A DNA stretch of 64,000 nt from NCBI GenBank assembly GCA_020881915.1, contig JAJFPB010000007.1, forward strand, positions 2,356,001 to 2,420,000, given 5' to 3'. Positions within the stretch are counted from its first letter, which is position 1; every line of letters starts with the position of its first letter. Source of the stretch: Paramyrothecium sp. XJ0827 (Eukaryota; Ascomycota; Sordariomycetes; Hypocreales; Stachybotryaceae). Of this stretch, positions 22,824 through 34,387 are shown piece after piece. Position numbers and translations under genes: made by a program. The notes below the pieces were generated by a model, which saw only the letters and a program-made list of their open reading frames with translations, was not told where the DNA came from and did no database searches.

Positions 22824-23762
22824 AGCCAGGACCTCGAAGATGCCGTCCTCAATGGAGAGCAGGGAGACATCGAAAGTACCACCACCGAGATCGTAGACGA
22901 TAATCTGACGCTCACCGTCGGTCTTGTCCAGACCGTAGGCGATGGCAGCGGCGGTGGGCTCGTTGACAATTCGGAGGACGTTAAGACCGGCGATGATACC
23001 GGCATCCTTGGTAGCCTGACGCTGGTTGTCCTGCAAAGAAGGTCAGACCCGAGGGCGATTACTTAGGGTAATTTTGGCGAACTTACGTTGAAGTAGGCGG
23101 GAACAGTGACGACGGCGTGGGTAACCTTCTTACCAAGGTAAGACTCGGCAACATCCTTCATCTTTCCGAGAACCATGGCGGAGATCTCCTCAGGAGTGAA
23201 GACCTTCTTCTCGCCCTGAACCTCGACCTGAACGTTGGGCTTGCCATCCTTGGCAATAACCTTGTAGGGGAAGTGCTTGATGTCGGACTGGATATCCTTC
23301 TCGGACATCTTACGGCCAATCAGACGCCTGAGGGTTTGTTAGCACGTGTCGCATCTATTGAGGGCAGAAGCAGAGGTTTCTTACTTGATATCGTAGATAG
23401 TGTTGGTGGGGTTCGCGGCGGCCTGGTTCTTGGCGGAGTCACCAACGAGGCGCTCCTCATCGGTGAAAGCGACGTAGGAAGGAGTGATTCGGTTACCCTG
23501 GTCGTTGACGAGAATCTCGACCTTGCCATTTTGCATCACACCGACGCAAGAGTAAGTGGTTCCCAGATCCTGCAGAGAAGCAATTAGCAACCGTGGCTCA
23601 AAGGCACGGAACGCTCGAAGCACTTACAATACCGATGACAATGCCGTAGTTCTCGTCGGACTCGTTGGCGTTGACGGACTGGATGAAGGCGGGGGAGAAG
23701 AGGAGGCCGATCCAACACAGGAGTCCGAGGCCAAGGGCCAGCGAGCTCCTTGAACGAGCCAT
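21545..23762 (-). CDS. kar2/bipA: ER-lumenal Hsp70 chaperone BiP/Kar2
   Basis: There are five exons on the minus strand: 23762-23628, 23569-23385, 23327-23087, 23030-21786 and 21730-21545, giving 663 residues. The introns are 55-58 bases, GT-AG and in phase. A signal peptide (hydrophobic core about residues 8-25) precedes the nucleotide-binding domain, which shows [29 protein letters not shown] and [10 protein letters not shown]. The substrate-binding domain follows ([19 protein letters not shown], then the helical lid). The protein ends in HDEL, the ER-retrieval signal, so it acts in the ER lumen in folding, translocation and the unfolded-protein response. A likely 5'-UTR intron spans about 23793-23864 (GTAAGC to TTACACAG). 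Length and sequence are fully typical. Confidence 0.97.
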
Positions 23763-24721
23763 TGTGAGGGTTGTTTGTGTGAAGATGCTTCGCTGTGTAA
23801 ATGCGCCCAGAGAACAAGAGAAAGAAAGGTAAACCGGTAGCAGGAAGACGCAGCGAGGGCTTACAGGACCTCTAGCTGGCGCAATCACCTTTGGGAAGGG
23901 AAGAAAAGGGTATCAAGTGGTGGTGATGTTGAAAGAAGTGGGTTGAAGAAAAAGAGATGCCCTGCTGGAGAACTTATGAAGGTTGCTGTCCAAAAAAGTC
24001 GAGGTGTCCAGATGCACAAAAGGCCAGATTTCACGTAGGCCAACCGCCACCACACCCCCTGGCCTGCAAGGGTACCAAGGGTACCAGGTGCCCCGCACGT
24101 GACAGGGGTTCATTCAACTCAAAGCGCTAGACGAATTCAACAGCGTTCAAACTGTGACGAGGAATGGCGCCAAGGTATCTTTTCCCTTCTGCCGCTCCAG
24201 CAATCGCACTGAAAGCGTTTAGCCACTACCTAAGGTACCTGTGAATATGCAACGTGTACAGTGCAAACCCCCTTTCAGGATAAGGCGGCGGCTGCGCTAC
24301 CGGCTTCGCTGACCTGCTATTACAGGCACACGGTACCACTGCATGTGGGGCCACACCTTTCCATGTGCCGGCGTCCACCTCTCAGATAGAAACCCGTCGT
24401 AGGTTCTCTGGCGGTCCACGGAGTGCATCAGCGAGGCTAAACTCTAGTACGTGTCCTTACCGTGCCTCTTTGTGGCCTCATTGTTAGATCCCCTGGCAAG
24501 GCTATGCATGACGATTACAGGGCAGTTATTTAGACGTGTCTTTTACTGTCCAAAGGAACCAAGGGTTCCCGTTCCAGCTGTGGAGCCTGAACAAACCGTG
24601 TCGTCTTGTTCTCCGAGACACCGTTGTGGAAGTTCCGCTTGATCCAATCTGGCATGTTCTATTCACGTCTAGCACCTACCTTATCCATTCCTGCCCGGAA
24701 CTATATTGTACTTTTTCAACA
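23763..24721. promoter_or_regulatory. BiP promoter and leader, with candidate stress elements
   Basis: Reading towards BiP, the leader contains a probable 5'-UTR intron (23864 to 23793). Further up are ACGTG cores at about 24032-24037 (CACGTA on the + strand) and 24096-24101 (CACGTG), 270-340 bases before the start codon. Hac1/XBP1-type UPR factors recognise ACGTG-containing sites, so these are reasonable UPR-element candidates, though untested. Repeated GGTACC words occur at 24071, 24080, 24234 and 24341. No gene is seen in 24120-24721. Confidence 0.45.
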
Positions 24722-27300
24722 TCACTCCAACAGCCCTGCTGCAATAGTTTCTCCACCACTCCGGATGACAACCCTTTGACCAGCCTCGAGAGGTACCTTT
24801 GACCCTAGCTTAATGACAACGCGTGCCACCCCACCAGGCTGGACAACCCTTGGCTTTTTCTTGATGACCTCGCCTGTTGCCTTGTCGAGAGTGGCGGTTA
24901 TGGACTGGATTTGACCGGGGGCATGCAGTCTGCCCCGGTGGAGATCCACTGGCATAGGCATCAAGTGCTCAAACGCCATGGCTTTCATGGTGAAGGTATC
25001 TCCACATCGAATAGCGTCTTCCGTGTGGCAAAGAATGTCCCCAACTCGAAGATGAATCGGGTCGATGTTCGTCAAGCCAATTGTGACACTTTGCCCAGCA
25101 ACCGCCCACTCCTGTGCTTCCGTATCGACCATGAGCGACTTGATGTAAGCCGTTTCGCCACTTGGTTGGACAACAAGCACATCTCCAACTTGTATCGTCC
25201 CCGAGTCAATGCGACCAGCAAGGGTCGTTGTGCCTTGTTGTGACCGGAAGACTTCTGAAATGGCCATGCGGAAGGGCTTCTCCAATGCTCGTTTTACTGA
25301 AGGGCCAGAGTCCTCCAACGCTTCTACAAGAGTCGCTCCCGTGTACCAGGACGCCGCTGGATCGTCAATCTTCTTCACAATGTTGTGTCCATTCAGCCCG
25401 GAAATAGGCACAAAGGTGACGTGCTTGCTCTGGAAACCAAGCCCGGTCAGGAAACCCGACACCTGCTGCGATATTTCCTCGAAGCGCTCCTTAGACCAGC
25501 CAACCATGTCCAGCTTATTGACCGCTACTATCAGCCGCTGCACGCCTAAGCTTCGCAGCAGCAGAACGTGCTCTCGGGTTTGACCCTTGAGGCCCTTCTC
25601 GTACGCTCCAGTGTTTGCATCAATGACCAGAATTGCAAAATCTGCCTGGCTTGCGCCTGCAATCATGTTGGGAACAAAGTCCTTGTGCCCTGGGGCATCA
25701 AGAATGGTAAATTTGGTCGTGTCCGTTTCGAAATGGTTGGTGGCGATGTCGATGGTCACACCACGGTCTCTTTCCTCGCTCCTCTGATCCATGACCCAGG
25801 CGAGTGCGAACGACTGTTTGCCGGATTTCTCCGCTAAGCGGCGATACTTCTCGACTGTGCGCTCTTCAACAAACTTGAGCTCAACCAATAGTCGTCCCAT
25901 TAATGTGCTTTTACCAGCATCAACATGCCCTATCAGTCATTAGTGCCAAGGTGTAAGGCTGTACGTTGATCAGTTGAAAGCTTACCAACTACCACAAAAC
26001 TGGCGCTTTTCTTGCTTTGGCTGTTTTCAAACTCCTTGAGGACATCTAGACCCTTGCTCTTCGGTGGAGGCGCATCACTGATCTTCAGATTTGCCACGCC
26101 TTTGGTTGCATCCGCGTCCTTGCCTGCGCCTTGGTCCTTCGATGCTGATTTAGGAGCTGATTTGGCTGCGGTTGGTGGCTTCTTTCCGGCTGATTATGAC
26201 ATTAGATTAGCCTATCATTTCGCCCTTGCAAAGTTCGAACCTTTCGCCTGAGCTGCGAGCACGAGATCGTCTGGGCTTGGCTCCGTGAAGGCAGTGGCGA
26301 GGAAGGCAGAAGATGCTGTGTATGGCATGGCAAAGACATCCTTCTTGCGGTGCTTGGCATCCCCAGGAGCAGGACCGAAGAGCGTCTGCGCGAATGCAGA
26401 AGGGTTCACTTTTTCAACCCTGGAGTCAGGACCATCCCTTGGAGCCTCGGAATTTGCAGATGTTTCCACGGTATTTTCCTTGGAGGCAGGAAGACCGTTG
26501 TCTGGTTGGTCGCGCTCTTTCAATGATGCAGGCAGCGCTGTCATTGGATCAGAGATCTTTGTCGGATTCACTGATTGATCTGAGAGCTTTTGCCGTTTGG
26601 CGGACCCAAGTGGTGGTTGGTTTTCTTTGCGTGTATCATCCTCAAGGGATAGCTTCTTTATTCCAGCTTCTGTTTGGGCTGCCTTCTCCTGCTCTTTCTT
26701 CAAGTCGTTTTTCTTCTTTCTTTCAGCAGCCAAGGCCTGAAGTTTCGACATCTTAGGAGCCCCTTCGCCGCCGCCCAGAAGCCCGCCACGGGGGCGAGTG
26801 GGCTCAATGAATGTTGTCAGGCGGTCCTTGGGGACATTAAGCCAAGGCATGTCGATGAAGTCCAAAGATGACGGTGCACCGGCTTGCTTGAGGATCGGAA
26901 ATGGAGAAATGTATGTCGCCTGAGGCACATCCTGGCGATGATTCCAATGCTCGTGGTCTGCTCCCGCGGTGCCCATGCACAAAACATGCCTGGCGGAAGA
27001 AAAGACGAGGCCAAACTCACCTTCTGGGGCTTTCTTGGGCGTTGGTTTAGGCGCGGCGGGCATATACGTCTTCCTTAGGTAGGTGACAGATTTATCGACA
27101 TCGTAATAGTAGTGCCATAGAGCGTCTTGTATTTGTGTGGCGGTCACTTTGCTGGCATCGGCGCCAAGCACCTTGCGCACTTCAGCCATGCCGTTGTTCA
27201 TGGCAACTCTATCCTCAGGGCTGAGCTCATCCTCCTCGTTCTCGTAGTCTTCCCCGTCATAGTCGGCGAGATCATCCGAGTCGTAATCTTGAGGGGCCAT
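24722..27300 (-). CDS. hbs1: Hbs1-type translational GTPase (ribosome rescue)
   Basis: There are four exons on the minus strand: 27300-27021, 26882-26241, 26189-25986 and 25929-24722, giving 777 residues. An acidic Hbs1 N-terminal helical domain (residues 1-70) precedes a Lys/Pro-rich linker. The eEF1A-like GTPase core starts at G1 GHVDAGKST (about 376), with DAPGHKD (G3) and NKLD (G4), then beta-barrel domains 2 and 3. In yeast Hbs1 pairs with Dom34/Pelota to rescue stalled ribosomes in no-go and non-stop decay. The start is the ATG at 27300; the frame continues upstream without an ATG. The first intron is the weak point. Its GTGAGT donor at 27020 is clear, but the only acceptor I found that keeps the frame is GCAAG at 26883 (138 bases), and reading through also stays open. 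The second intron has an unusual GTTCGA donor. Confidence 0.9.
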
Positions 27301-27944
27301 TCTGGCGGGTGAAGGCCTGTTTCGTGGGTATGGAGATGATGGGTTGGACAAGGTAAGACTGGTAATTGGAGCCTGGAGAATGGATAAGAGGACTCAAGAC
27401 TAGGCCACAGACGTGGTTCAGTTCATAAAACCTTTTAAGGAATAAGCTTCTCCGAGTCACCAAAAGAAACAACTGGGGTATCGGAGAACCTAGAAGAAGG
27501 GGGAAGGCAGGAAAGTCAGACAAAAAAGTTCCTGGACACGATAGTTGTACAATGAGTGACGCAGAAGCGTCTCGGGTGAGGCTGGAGCTACATTTTTGGG
27601 CGCTGATGGAGGGGCAACCAAGTGGGTATGGCGGGGTTTCAATGATGACAAGACGAGACTAGGGACCTTGACTGTGCTGTCCAACCCAGTGCAAATGCTG
27701 GTACCTCCTGGCTCTCCAACAGGTTTGGTACATTACGGGCCTTTTCTTTTTCCGCGTGCCGCACACCGGGGTCCAAGGCAACACCAGATTCTACCAAAAA
27801 ATTCGGGCACTACAAGGAAGGGGTAGCTTGGAAGCTTGAATCTACCATAAGGATCTCAGCTATTTCCCCGTGGTTTGGTATTGTTACCACTCGTTTTCTG
27901 AGACCCGTCACTCAAGCTTGCACGCTGTGCTGACCTCAGACAAG
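27301..27944. promoter_or_regulatory. Divergent promoter shared by Hbs1 and CCT5 genes
   Basis: A 644-base region separates the two oppositely transcribed starts, so it must carry both promoters. No open frame of interest was seen. Confidence 0.6.
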
Positions 27945-29828
27945 ATGGCTATGAGTGAGTCCCGCTGGAATCCTGATGAGGAGGGGCACATTCCCTTGAA
28001 AACGAAGCTAACCAGACCCTGCGATAGACCTCGATGTTTCCAATGGTAGAGACTCGCCACGCTTTTCCGATGTGAACAACAGCTGACTTGACGGTTAAAC
28101 AGCTCAGGTGATGAAGGATGAGCAGGGTCGACCATTCATCATTGTCAGAGAGTATGCGTGCAGCCTCCCTCTCTCAAATACCATCTAACAATCGTCAAGC
28201 CAGGGGAAGAAGAAGCGCCAGTTTGGCAACGAAGCCGTCAAGTCCCACATCCTCGCCGCCCGAACCGTCGCCAACATTATCAAGACTTCCCTCGGACCCC
28301 GAGGCTTAGATAAGATCCTGATCTCCCCCGACGGCGACATCACCGTCACCAACGATGGCGCGACCATTCTGCAACAGATGGAAGTCAGCAACCACGTCGC
28401 GAAGCTGCTAGTAGAGTTGTCAAAGTCACAAGACGACGAGATCGGCGATGGCACCACCGGCGTCGTGGTTCTGGCCGGTGCTCTTCTGGAGCAAGCTGCT
28501 GACCTGATCGATAAGGGTATCCACCCTATCCGCATTGCGGACGGATACGACCAAGCCTGCGACATCGCCGTCGCCGAGCTCGATAAGATTTCCGATAGCA
28601 TTGAATTTTCCAAGGAGGATACAGCCAACCTCGTCAAGGTCGCGAGGACGAGTCTGGGAAGTAAGATTGTTTCGAAAGCCCACGACCAGTTCGCCAACAT
28701 TGCCGTCGACGCCGTACTATCCGTTGCCGACCTGGAGCGAAAGGACGTCGACTTTGAGCTTATCAAGGTCGACGGCAAGGTTGGAGGAAGCCTCGAGGAT
28801 ACGCTGCTGGTCAAGGGTGTCATTATCGACAAGGACTTTTCTCACCCTCAGATGCCATCGGAAGTGCGAGACGCCAAGATTGCGATCCTGACCTGCGCCT
28901 TCGAGCCCCCCAAGCCCAAGACCAAGCACAAGCTGGATATCGCCAGTGTTGAGGAGTTCAAGAAGCTTCAAAACTACGAGCGGGAGAAGTTCATCGAGAT
29001 GATTCAGCAAATCAAGGATGCCGGCGCCACGTTGGCCATTTGCCAGTGGGGCTTCGATGATGAAGCAAACCATCTCTTGCTCCAGAACCAACTACCGGCC
29101 GTCCGCTGGGTTGGCGGACCTGAGATCGAGTTGATTGCCATCGCGACCAATGGTCGTATTGTACCTCGATTCGAGGACCTGAAGCCCGAGAAGCTGGGCT
29201 CGGCTGGATTGGTGAGAGAAATGACGTTCGGCACCACAAGGGAGAAGATGCTGGTCATTGAGGAATGTGCCAACACGCGAGCCGTTACTGTTTTCGTCCG
29301 TGGAAGCAACAAGATGGTACGTTGTGGCTTTGAAACACTGGTTTTCTGCAAACTAACCACTTCTAGATCATCGATGAGGCCAAGCGTTCCCTACACGATG
29401 CTCTGTGCGTTGTGCGCAACCTTGTACGGGACAACCGAGTTGTATACGGAGGTGGTGCAGCAGAAATTGCGTGCTCTCTCGCTGTTGAGGACGCGGCCGT
29501 CAAGACACCCGGCCTCGAACAGTACGCCATGCGTGCATTCTCAGAAGCACTGGACACTGTTCCAATGACTCTGGCGGAGAACAGCGGTCTCAACCCAATT
29601 TCGACGCTGGCCGAAGTCAAGAGCCAGCAGGTGAAGGGCGGACCGGGCAGCCGAGGAAAGCTGGGTGTTGACTGCATGGGCCGTGGAAGCAACGACATGA
29701 AGGAGGCTTTCGTTATCGACCCGTTGATTGGCAAGAAGCAACAACTGCAACTTGCCACACAATTATGCCGCATGGTCCTGAAGGTTAACAATGTAATTGT
29801 CTCAGGTGCTGATGAGAATGACTTTTAG
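27945..29828 (+). CDS. cct5: T-complex protein 1 subunit epsilon (CCT5 chaperonin)
   Basis: There are five exons, 27945-27954, 28028-28045, 28103-28151, 28200-29316 and 29367-29828, giving 551 residues, close to the usual length. The first exon is 10 bases and the second is an 18-base microexon. Together they spell [18 protein letters not shown], which fits the conserved N-terminus of this subunit, whereas skipping the microexon loses six residues. The third junction uses an AAG acceptor at 28199. Group II chaperonin motifs are plain: [39 protein letters not shown] and the C-terminal YGGGAAEI. It forms one of eight subunits of the cytosolic TRiC/CCT ring that folds actin and tubulin. Confidence 0.95.
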
Positions 29829-30134
29829 ATGAACGGGAATGGACTACGGGATATACCAAAAGCATTCATGATAGAATAGAGTCGGATTGTCTCGTGCTCC
29901 TGCTATTGTTTTGAAGTTGTATGCGTTGACAGGCTTAATAGACGTGACCAAGCTAACCATGACCGCCCTGGTTGCCACGAGTAAGGCAGCTCTCTGAAAT
30001 CACCCCCTCCCCCCCCCCCTTTGTAAAATCACCTTGCAGGCAGACTACCTATGTCCTGGTTGAAGGTTGAGCGGCGAATTTGTCCAGGCCGCACGGCCTG
30101 ACCATACAATCGGGATGATTCCAACCAAGGCCTC
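29829..30134. other. Intergenic region between convergent genes
   Basis: This holds the 3' ends of CCT5 (+) and the RTA1 gene (-). A C-rich tract with 11 consecutive C bases lies at 30009-30019. Confidence 0.55.
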
Positions 30135-31121
30135 TCAAACCGCGCTTTGCAGTCGCTGGTGTCCCTTTCGACCATTCTGAGCCAATTCCACCCCGTCAGC
30201 CTTCTTGGAAGCTCTGAATGAGGCTCCATTCGACCCGAGGTATCGGCTCGGATGATAGAAGCAGAAGATGCCAATAGCGATGCTCATGGGCAGAGCTTCG
30301 AATACCCAAAACAGCCACTCGGTGCGGAATGCATATCCATTCATCCCTTCAGCGAATTCACAGACACGATATATGCAGCGAATCTGTTTCTTTTAGCAGT
30401 CTGTTGGTCTTGTGGGATATTTGAATCCTTACCATGATCAGTGAACTGGATACATATACCGACTTGACTACCTGCCTCCAACCCAGCGGCGCAGTGTCAA
30501 CGGCCATGCGATTTCCGAGGAAGTGGAAGCGCCCAAAGACCGCAAGGTAGAGCGAGAATGCAACAAGCTGGAAGGCGAGTCCACCAACGAGTATATACCG
30601 GCCTGTCCGTTCGGATGGGCCTTGCCAGTTATCGGAGCTCGCGATGCCGGATCCACTGCCTTGGATGAGACACGCTACTACATCGCACACGACAAATATT
30701 GGCGTGATTCGTCTCCCTGGAACTTTGAAAATCCGGTGGGCGGACTCGGGGAGGACAGCGACGATGAGGCGACTAATGAGGAGGTAATTGCCAGCAGCAA
30801 TAAAGATCGGCGCAAGTACAGTGAAAGTCAAGGTCATAACGAATGGAGCCTATCCATGTTTTAGTATGATGGCCCAGTCGTGGGGGGCCGTATTCCATAT
30901 CTCACGATCTCAGTTGGGCTCTTGATAGAGTAGACTCGGAGAGCGTAGGCGGCCACCTCTATGGCTGCGCCAACGACTACCACGAGAAAGAACCACGCAC
31001 GATACTTGATGATAGTGGTGTACGATATGGCGAGGAAAATCAAGCCATAGACAACACACCCAATCACTGCCAACGCAAACGATGCCTTGTACATCCACAC
31101 GCTGTCAGATTCTTCAGCCAT
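30135..31121 (-). CDS. RTA1-family seven-helix membrane protein
   Basis: There are three exons on the minus strand: 31121-30906, 30849-30433 and 30383-30135, giving 293 residues. Both introns (56 and 49 bases) are phase 0 and GT-AG. About seven hydrophobic segments are visible. RTA1-like motifs include APFVMTLTFTVLAPIFIAAG, RLIVAVLPE, PIFVVCDVVACLIQGSGSG, IRCIYRVCEFAEG and EWLFWVFEALPM. The family includes yeast Rsb1 and Rta1, linked to phospholipid or sphingoid-base translocation and resistance to lipid-like toxins such as 7-aminocholesterol. It is probably in the plasma membrane. The start at 31121 (AATATGG) is preferred to any upstream in-frame codon. Confidence 0.88.
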
Positions 31122-33729
31122 ATTGACAGCACAGTGGGTAAACAAAACAACAAGACTGAAAAGTTTTAACGAAAGCAGTAATCTCAACGAGAAGAGAGGA
31201 GGATGAGGTTTTAGTGTGATGGCTAATTCTACTCGCCAAAGCACGAACTTCTAGGTTGGATTTATACATGAAGCCAGGCTATCGCCGCGAGCACCTCGCT
31301 TTCAATGCGACGCCCTGCGCAACACAATGATGACCCGATCTTACTTCCATTGCACCCTGCACACAGTGAGTCGTGGCTGGGGTTTCATGTCGAATCTCCG
31401 TCGCCAATCTATAGCGGTTCGGTCCTGAGGCTATCTCGTTTTCCTTTTTGGGAGACACTGGAGGCTAGCTTTGGAAAAAAAGCGAAGAGAGCTGACGTTG
31501 CGAATGCGACGAACCCGACGAGCCAATGGCGGGCTTGTGCAGATCCGTAGCCAGGCAACCCCTGGCAACTGGGCCGCGCAATGGCTGGCGTGACTGTGCT
31601 GGGACCGACCAAACGTTGGTGGCTAGAAATGGGACACTGTTTACCTTTGGGAGCTGTTAGAGATTACTTCTTTGGTCGGGGGCTGCTAGTACCTTCAGTC
31701 ATCAAGATCGTATGTCGTTCGCAACGTCGAGCGGTCTCGATGGAATAGCTTACCCTGAAGCCCTGGAAGCAATGACCTCTAGTCGTGGTGAACTCAATAT
31801 GCATACTTGTGTATTCCTTACTCATTGAATTGCTTGGATTGACGTCTTAGTAAACAAGCAGATGATCATTTATTATAGTAAAAGTGTTTATTCCTCGGGT
31901 TGCCCATTGACCTTGTGTGGAGGGAGAGCCACCATTTCCCATCACAACACCTTCTAGGTATGCCTGCCGAATGAGACAACCCAAACTGCACAAGGAACAC
32001 TCATGCTTAGTTTTCATTACAAAAAAATACGAAGGTAATTCTAATTAAGAAAGATCAAAATAATGTAAACCTCCGAGATCCGACCCGGGGGTCTCAGCTC
32101 ATCAAGGGCTTCTGCCCCGGCAGAGAACCGGGGTGATAACCAGGCGAGACACGAAGAACACCACCTAAGGCAGCAGATTTGCAGGCCACTACTTCTGCGT
32201 GGATAAAAAAAACTCTGATACGGGATGCCTCTTTTAGAGGTTGTGCATTGGTTGGACGGCATGGGGAAATTGGTAAACGTCGAGAGGTAGCATGATACCA
32301 CAACTACATCACAACATTGGGTTGGTGTCAGTGACACTATCCATACACCCTTTGCTGAACCGTCCAATCGCTTGCCATGCACAATGTCGGCAATGCAGCA
32401 CCGTACATGAGGAGATTATGATCACAACCCGGTTGCAATATTGATTCTGCAGAGGCCCAATGGCCGCGACCGGTTCGGACAAAGAGATGCTTTCATAGGT
32501 TAGTGAGTCCTTCCTGTCATTCTTCTGTCATGGTCACTGGCGCCAAAAAATCGGTGGGGATCACCGCTGCAGCTTGAACTCGCACATCACTATTGCTTTA
32601 GCTCACACTGTCAATGCAGGCGGCTCCATGGGCATCGTCCGGGAGTGCGTCGGTCTTGTATCACGAGATTGCTCGAACAACTATTCGCTGTCAACGCTGA
32701 CTTAGCGTCGTTGGCGGTCGCCAATAGGTTCGAGTCTTTGCCTTATTTAGCTCTTTAGTTTGAGGGGCGACATGAAATAGCTCCATTGAATATGCGGCTA
32801 TCATCGAGGCGCCTGTGACAAGGAACGATAATGACGTTGATATAACGTTGGGTTGATGCTGGCTCACTCCGAATCAACGTATCCCAAAGATAGGGTTTAT
32901 CGAATCCTAGGGCGAGTTGCAGACCGATAAAATATCATAAAAGAAAAAAAGAAAAAAGAAAAAGATAAAAGGAACCAACAATAAAATATTGGTTGTGAAA
33001 AGCAAGATCCACCCGAGGCGGCTATTTTGCTACAGATACTCCATGTTGTTGTGCCTGGAAGCCCAATTCCATGGACCCACTCGTGCCTTTCAAGGACGGT
33101 CTTCTCGGATAAGGCATGCAGAACTATCAGTTTGGGTCACCGCTCAGTGCCTCATGAACGGTTCAGGGCGATTACGACGGACGGAAACGGCAACGCAGAA
33201 CCGTTTCCAGCCCCAAACAGCGACCTCGCTGGCGGAACGCTCCAGGCGGCCGCGGGACCACATGCTCCTCCACGTTGCATCTATGGCGGTGCACCCCTCC
33301 ATGTCAGATGCTCACCATGGCGGCCCGGCCGAGAGGCCATACATCAGGGAGGGGGATACGGGCACGCTTCGAGTGAGAGAAGGGTCAAGATCAGTTGGGT
33401 AGCAATTGAAAGGGCGGCTCCGTCCAGCTGGAATGCGTCATCCCAGGCAAGCATTGTCGGGCGCCTTCGTTGCCACTCGATTTGTGTAGGACAATTGCCA
33501 TCGCTCGGTTGGCACAGATGTGTAATCCGGCGCGGACCGAGGCTCTCTCCAAACTTCTAGCATCTCCGGGAAACCCGTGGAGACGAATGCTTACAAGTCA
33601 GGCACAGCAGACTTATCGACGGCAGCCGTCGAGTGGGCTGCGCCTGAGCCAAGGGCCCAGCTCTGCCCGAGGTTGCAGTGGCCTGCAGCTGACAAAAGGA
33701 AGAGTCGCAAGAGTCACTGATCGATAACA

Positions 33730-33857
33730 AGGTGGTGGTGGTCGTGGTGGTGGGTGGTGTGGGGGTGAAATCCGAGGGGAGTGGTGGGGGGAGGCCCAGA
33801 GAAAAAAAATAAAAAAATAAAATAGATTAATGGGCGGAGGAGAAAAATAAATAAATG
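33730..33857. repeat. GGT/GTG-rich tract followed by A-rich tract
   Basis: The + strand changes from runs of GGTGGT to AAAAATAAAA within about 130 bases. This is simple sequence without coding potential. Confidence 0.7.
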
Positions 33858-34343
33858 AATGGATAGAACAAATCAATAATGATAAAACATAATACGGGCA
33901 TTAACGTTAACCAATGGCCCATCATACGCGACACCCAACACCCATACCGGTAGTGCTGCGCGCCCGCGTGTAAACATGCCACAGGTTCCGCTGCATAACT
34001 AGGCCCGTTGCCATCCCGCATACCCGCCCTTCACCGCCCGGCAGCTGCAGGTCATGCTGTGGTCATCTGCTTCATGATTGCTGAGTTGGCATGTCACCTC
34101 GCTCAGGACTCATAGGCCACCGCCGCCCACGCGCACACTTCCCTATAGCCAACCGCTCCGGGTCTCGATTCATCGCTGCCCACGGGTTTGGTACGAGGGT
34201 CGTGGTGGCTCGCTGGCCGGTTCGAGGGTGCGCGGATAGCAATTCAAGTGAATGCCATCCTGGTAACCTCCTATCCTGCTATTCTCTTAGTAGTCCTAAG
34301 TTGAGGTAGAAATGGCATGGATGGTTGGTGTAAGTCTAGGTAT

Positions 34344-34387
34344 TGTGTATGTGTGTGTGTGTGTGTATGTGTTGTGGTGTGTGTGTG
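34344..34387. repeat. TG dinucleotide microsatellite
   Basis: Imperfect (TG)n run, interrupted by TATG and TTGTGG. Confidence 0.9.

Noticed and set aside
21774..23066. 430-codon open frame antisense to BiP
   Set aside because: Long antisense frames are a known by-product of codon bias in Hsp70 genes. The predicted protein is a Leu/Val/Asp/Gly-rich shadow without motifs, while the BiP reading is certain.
32075..32150. Possible tRNA or retroelement-end sequence around CCGACCCGGGGGTCTC
   Set aside because: No complete cloverleaf and no paired repeat or target duplication could be found.
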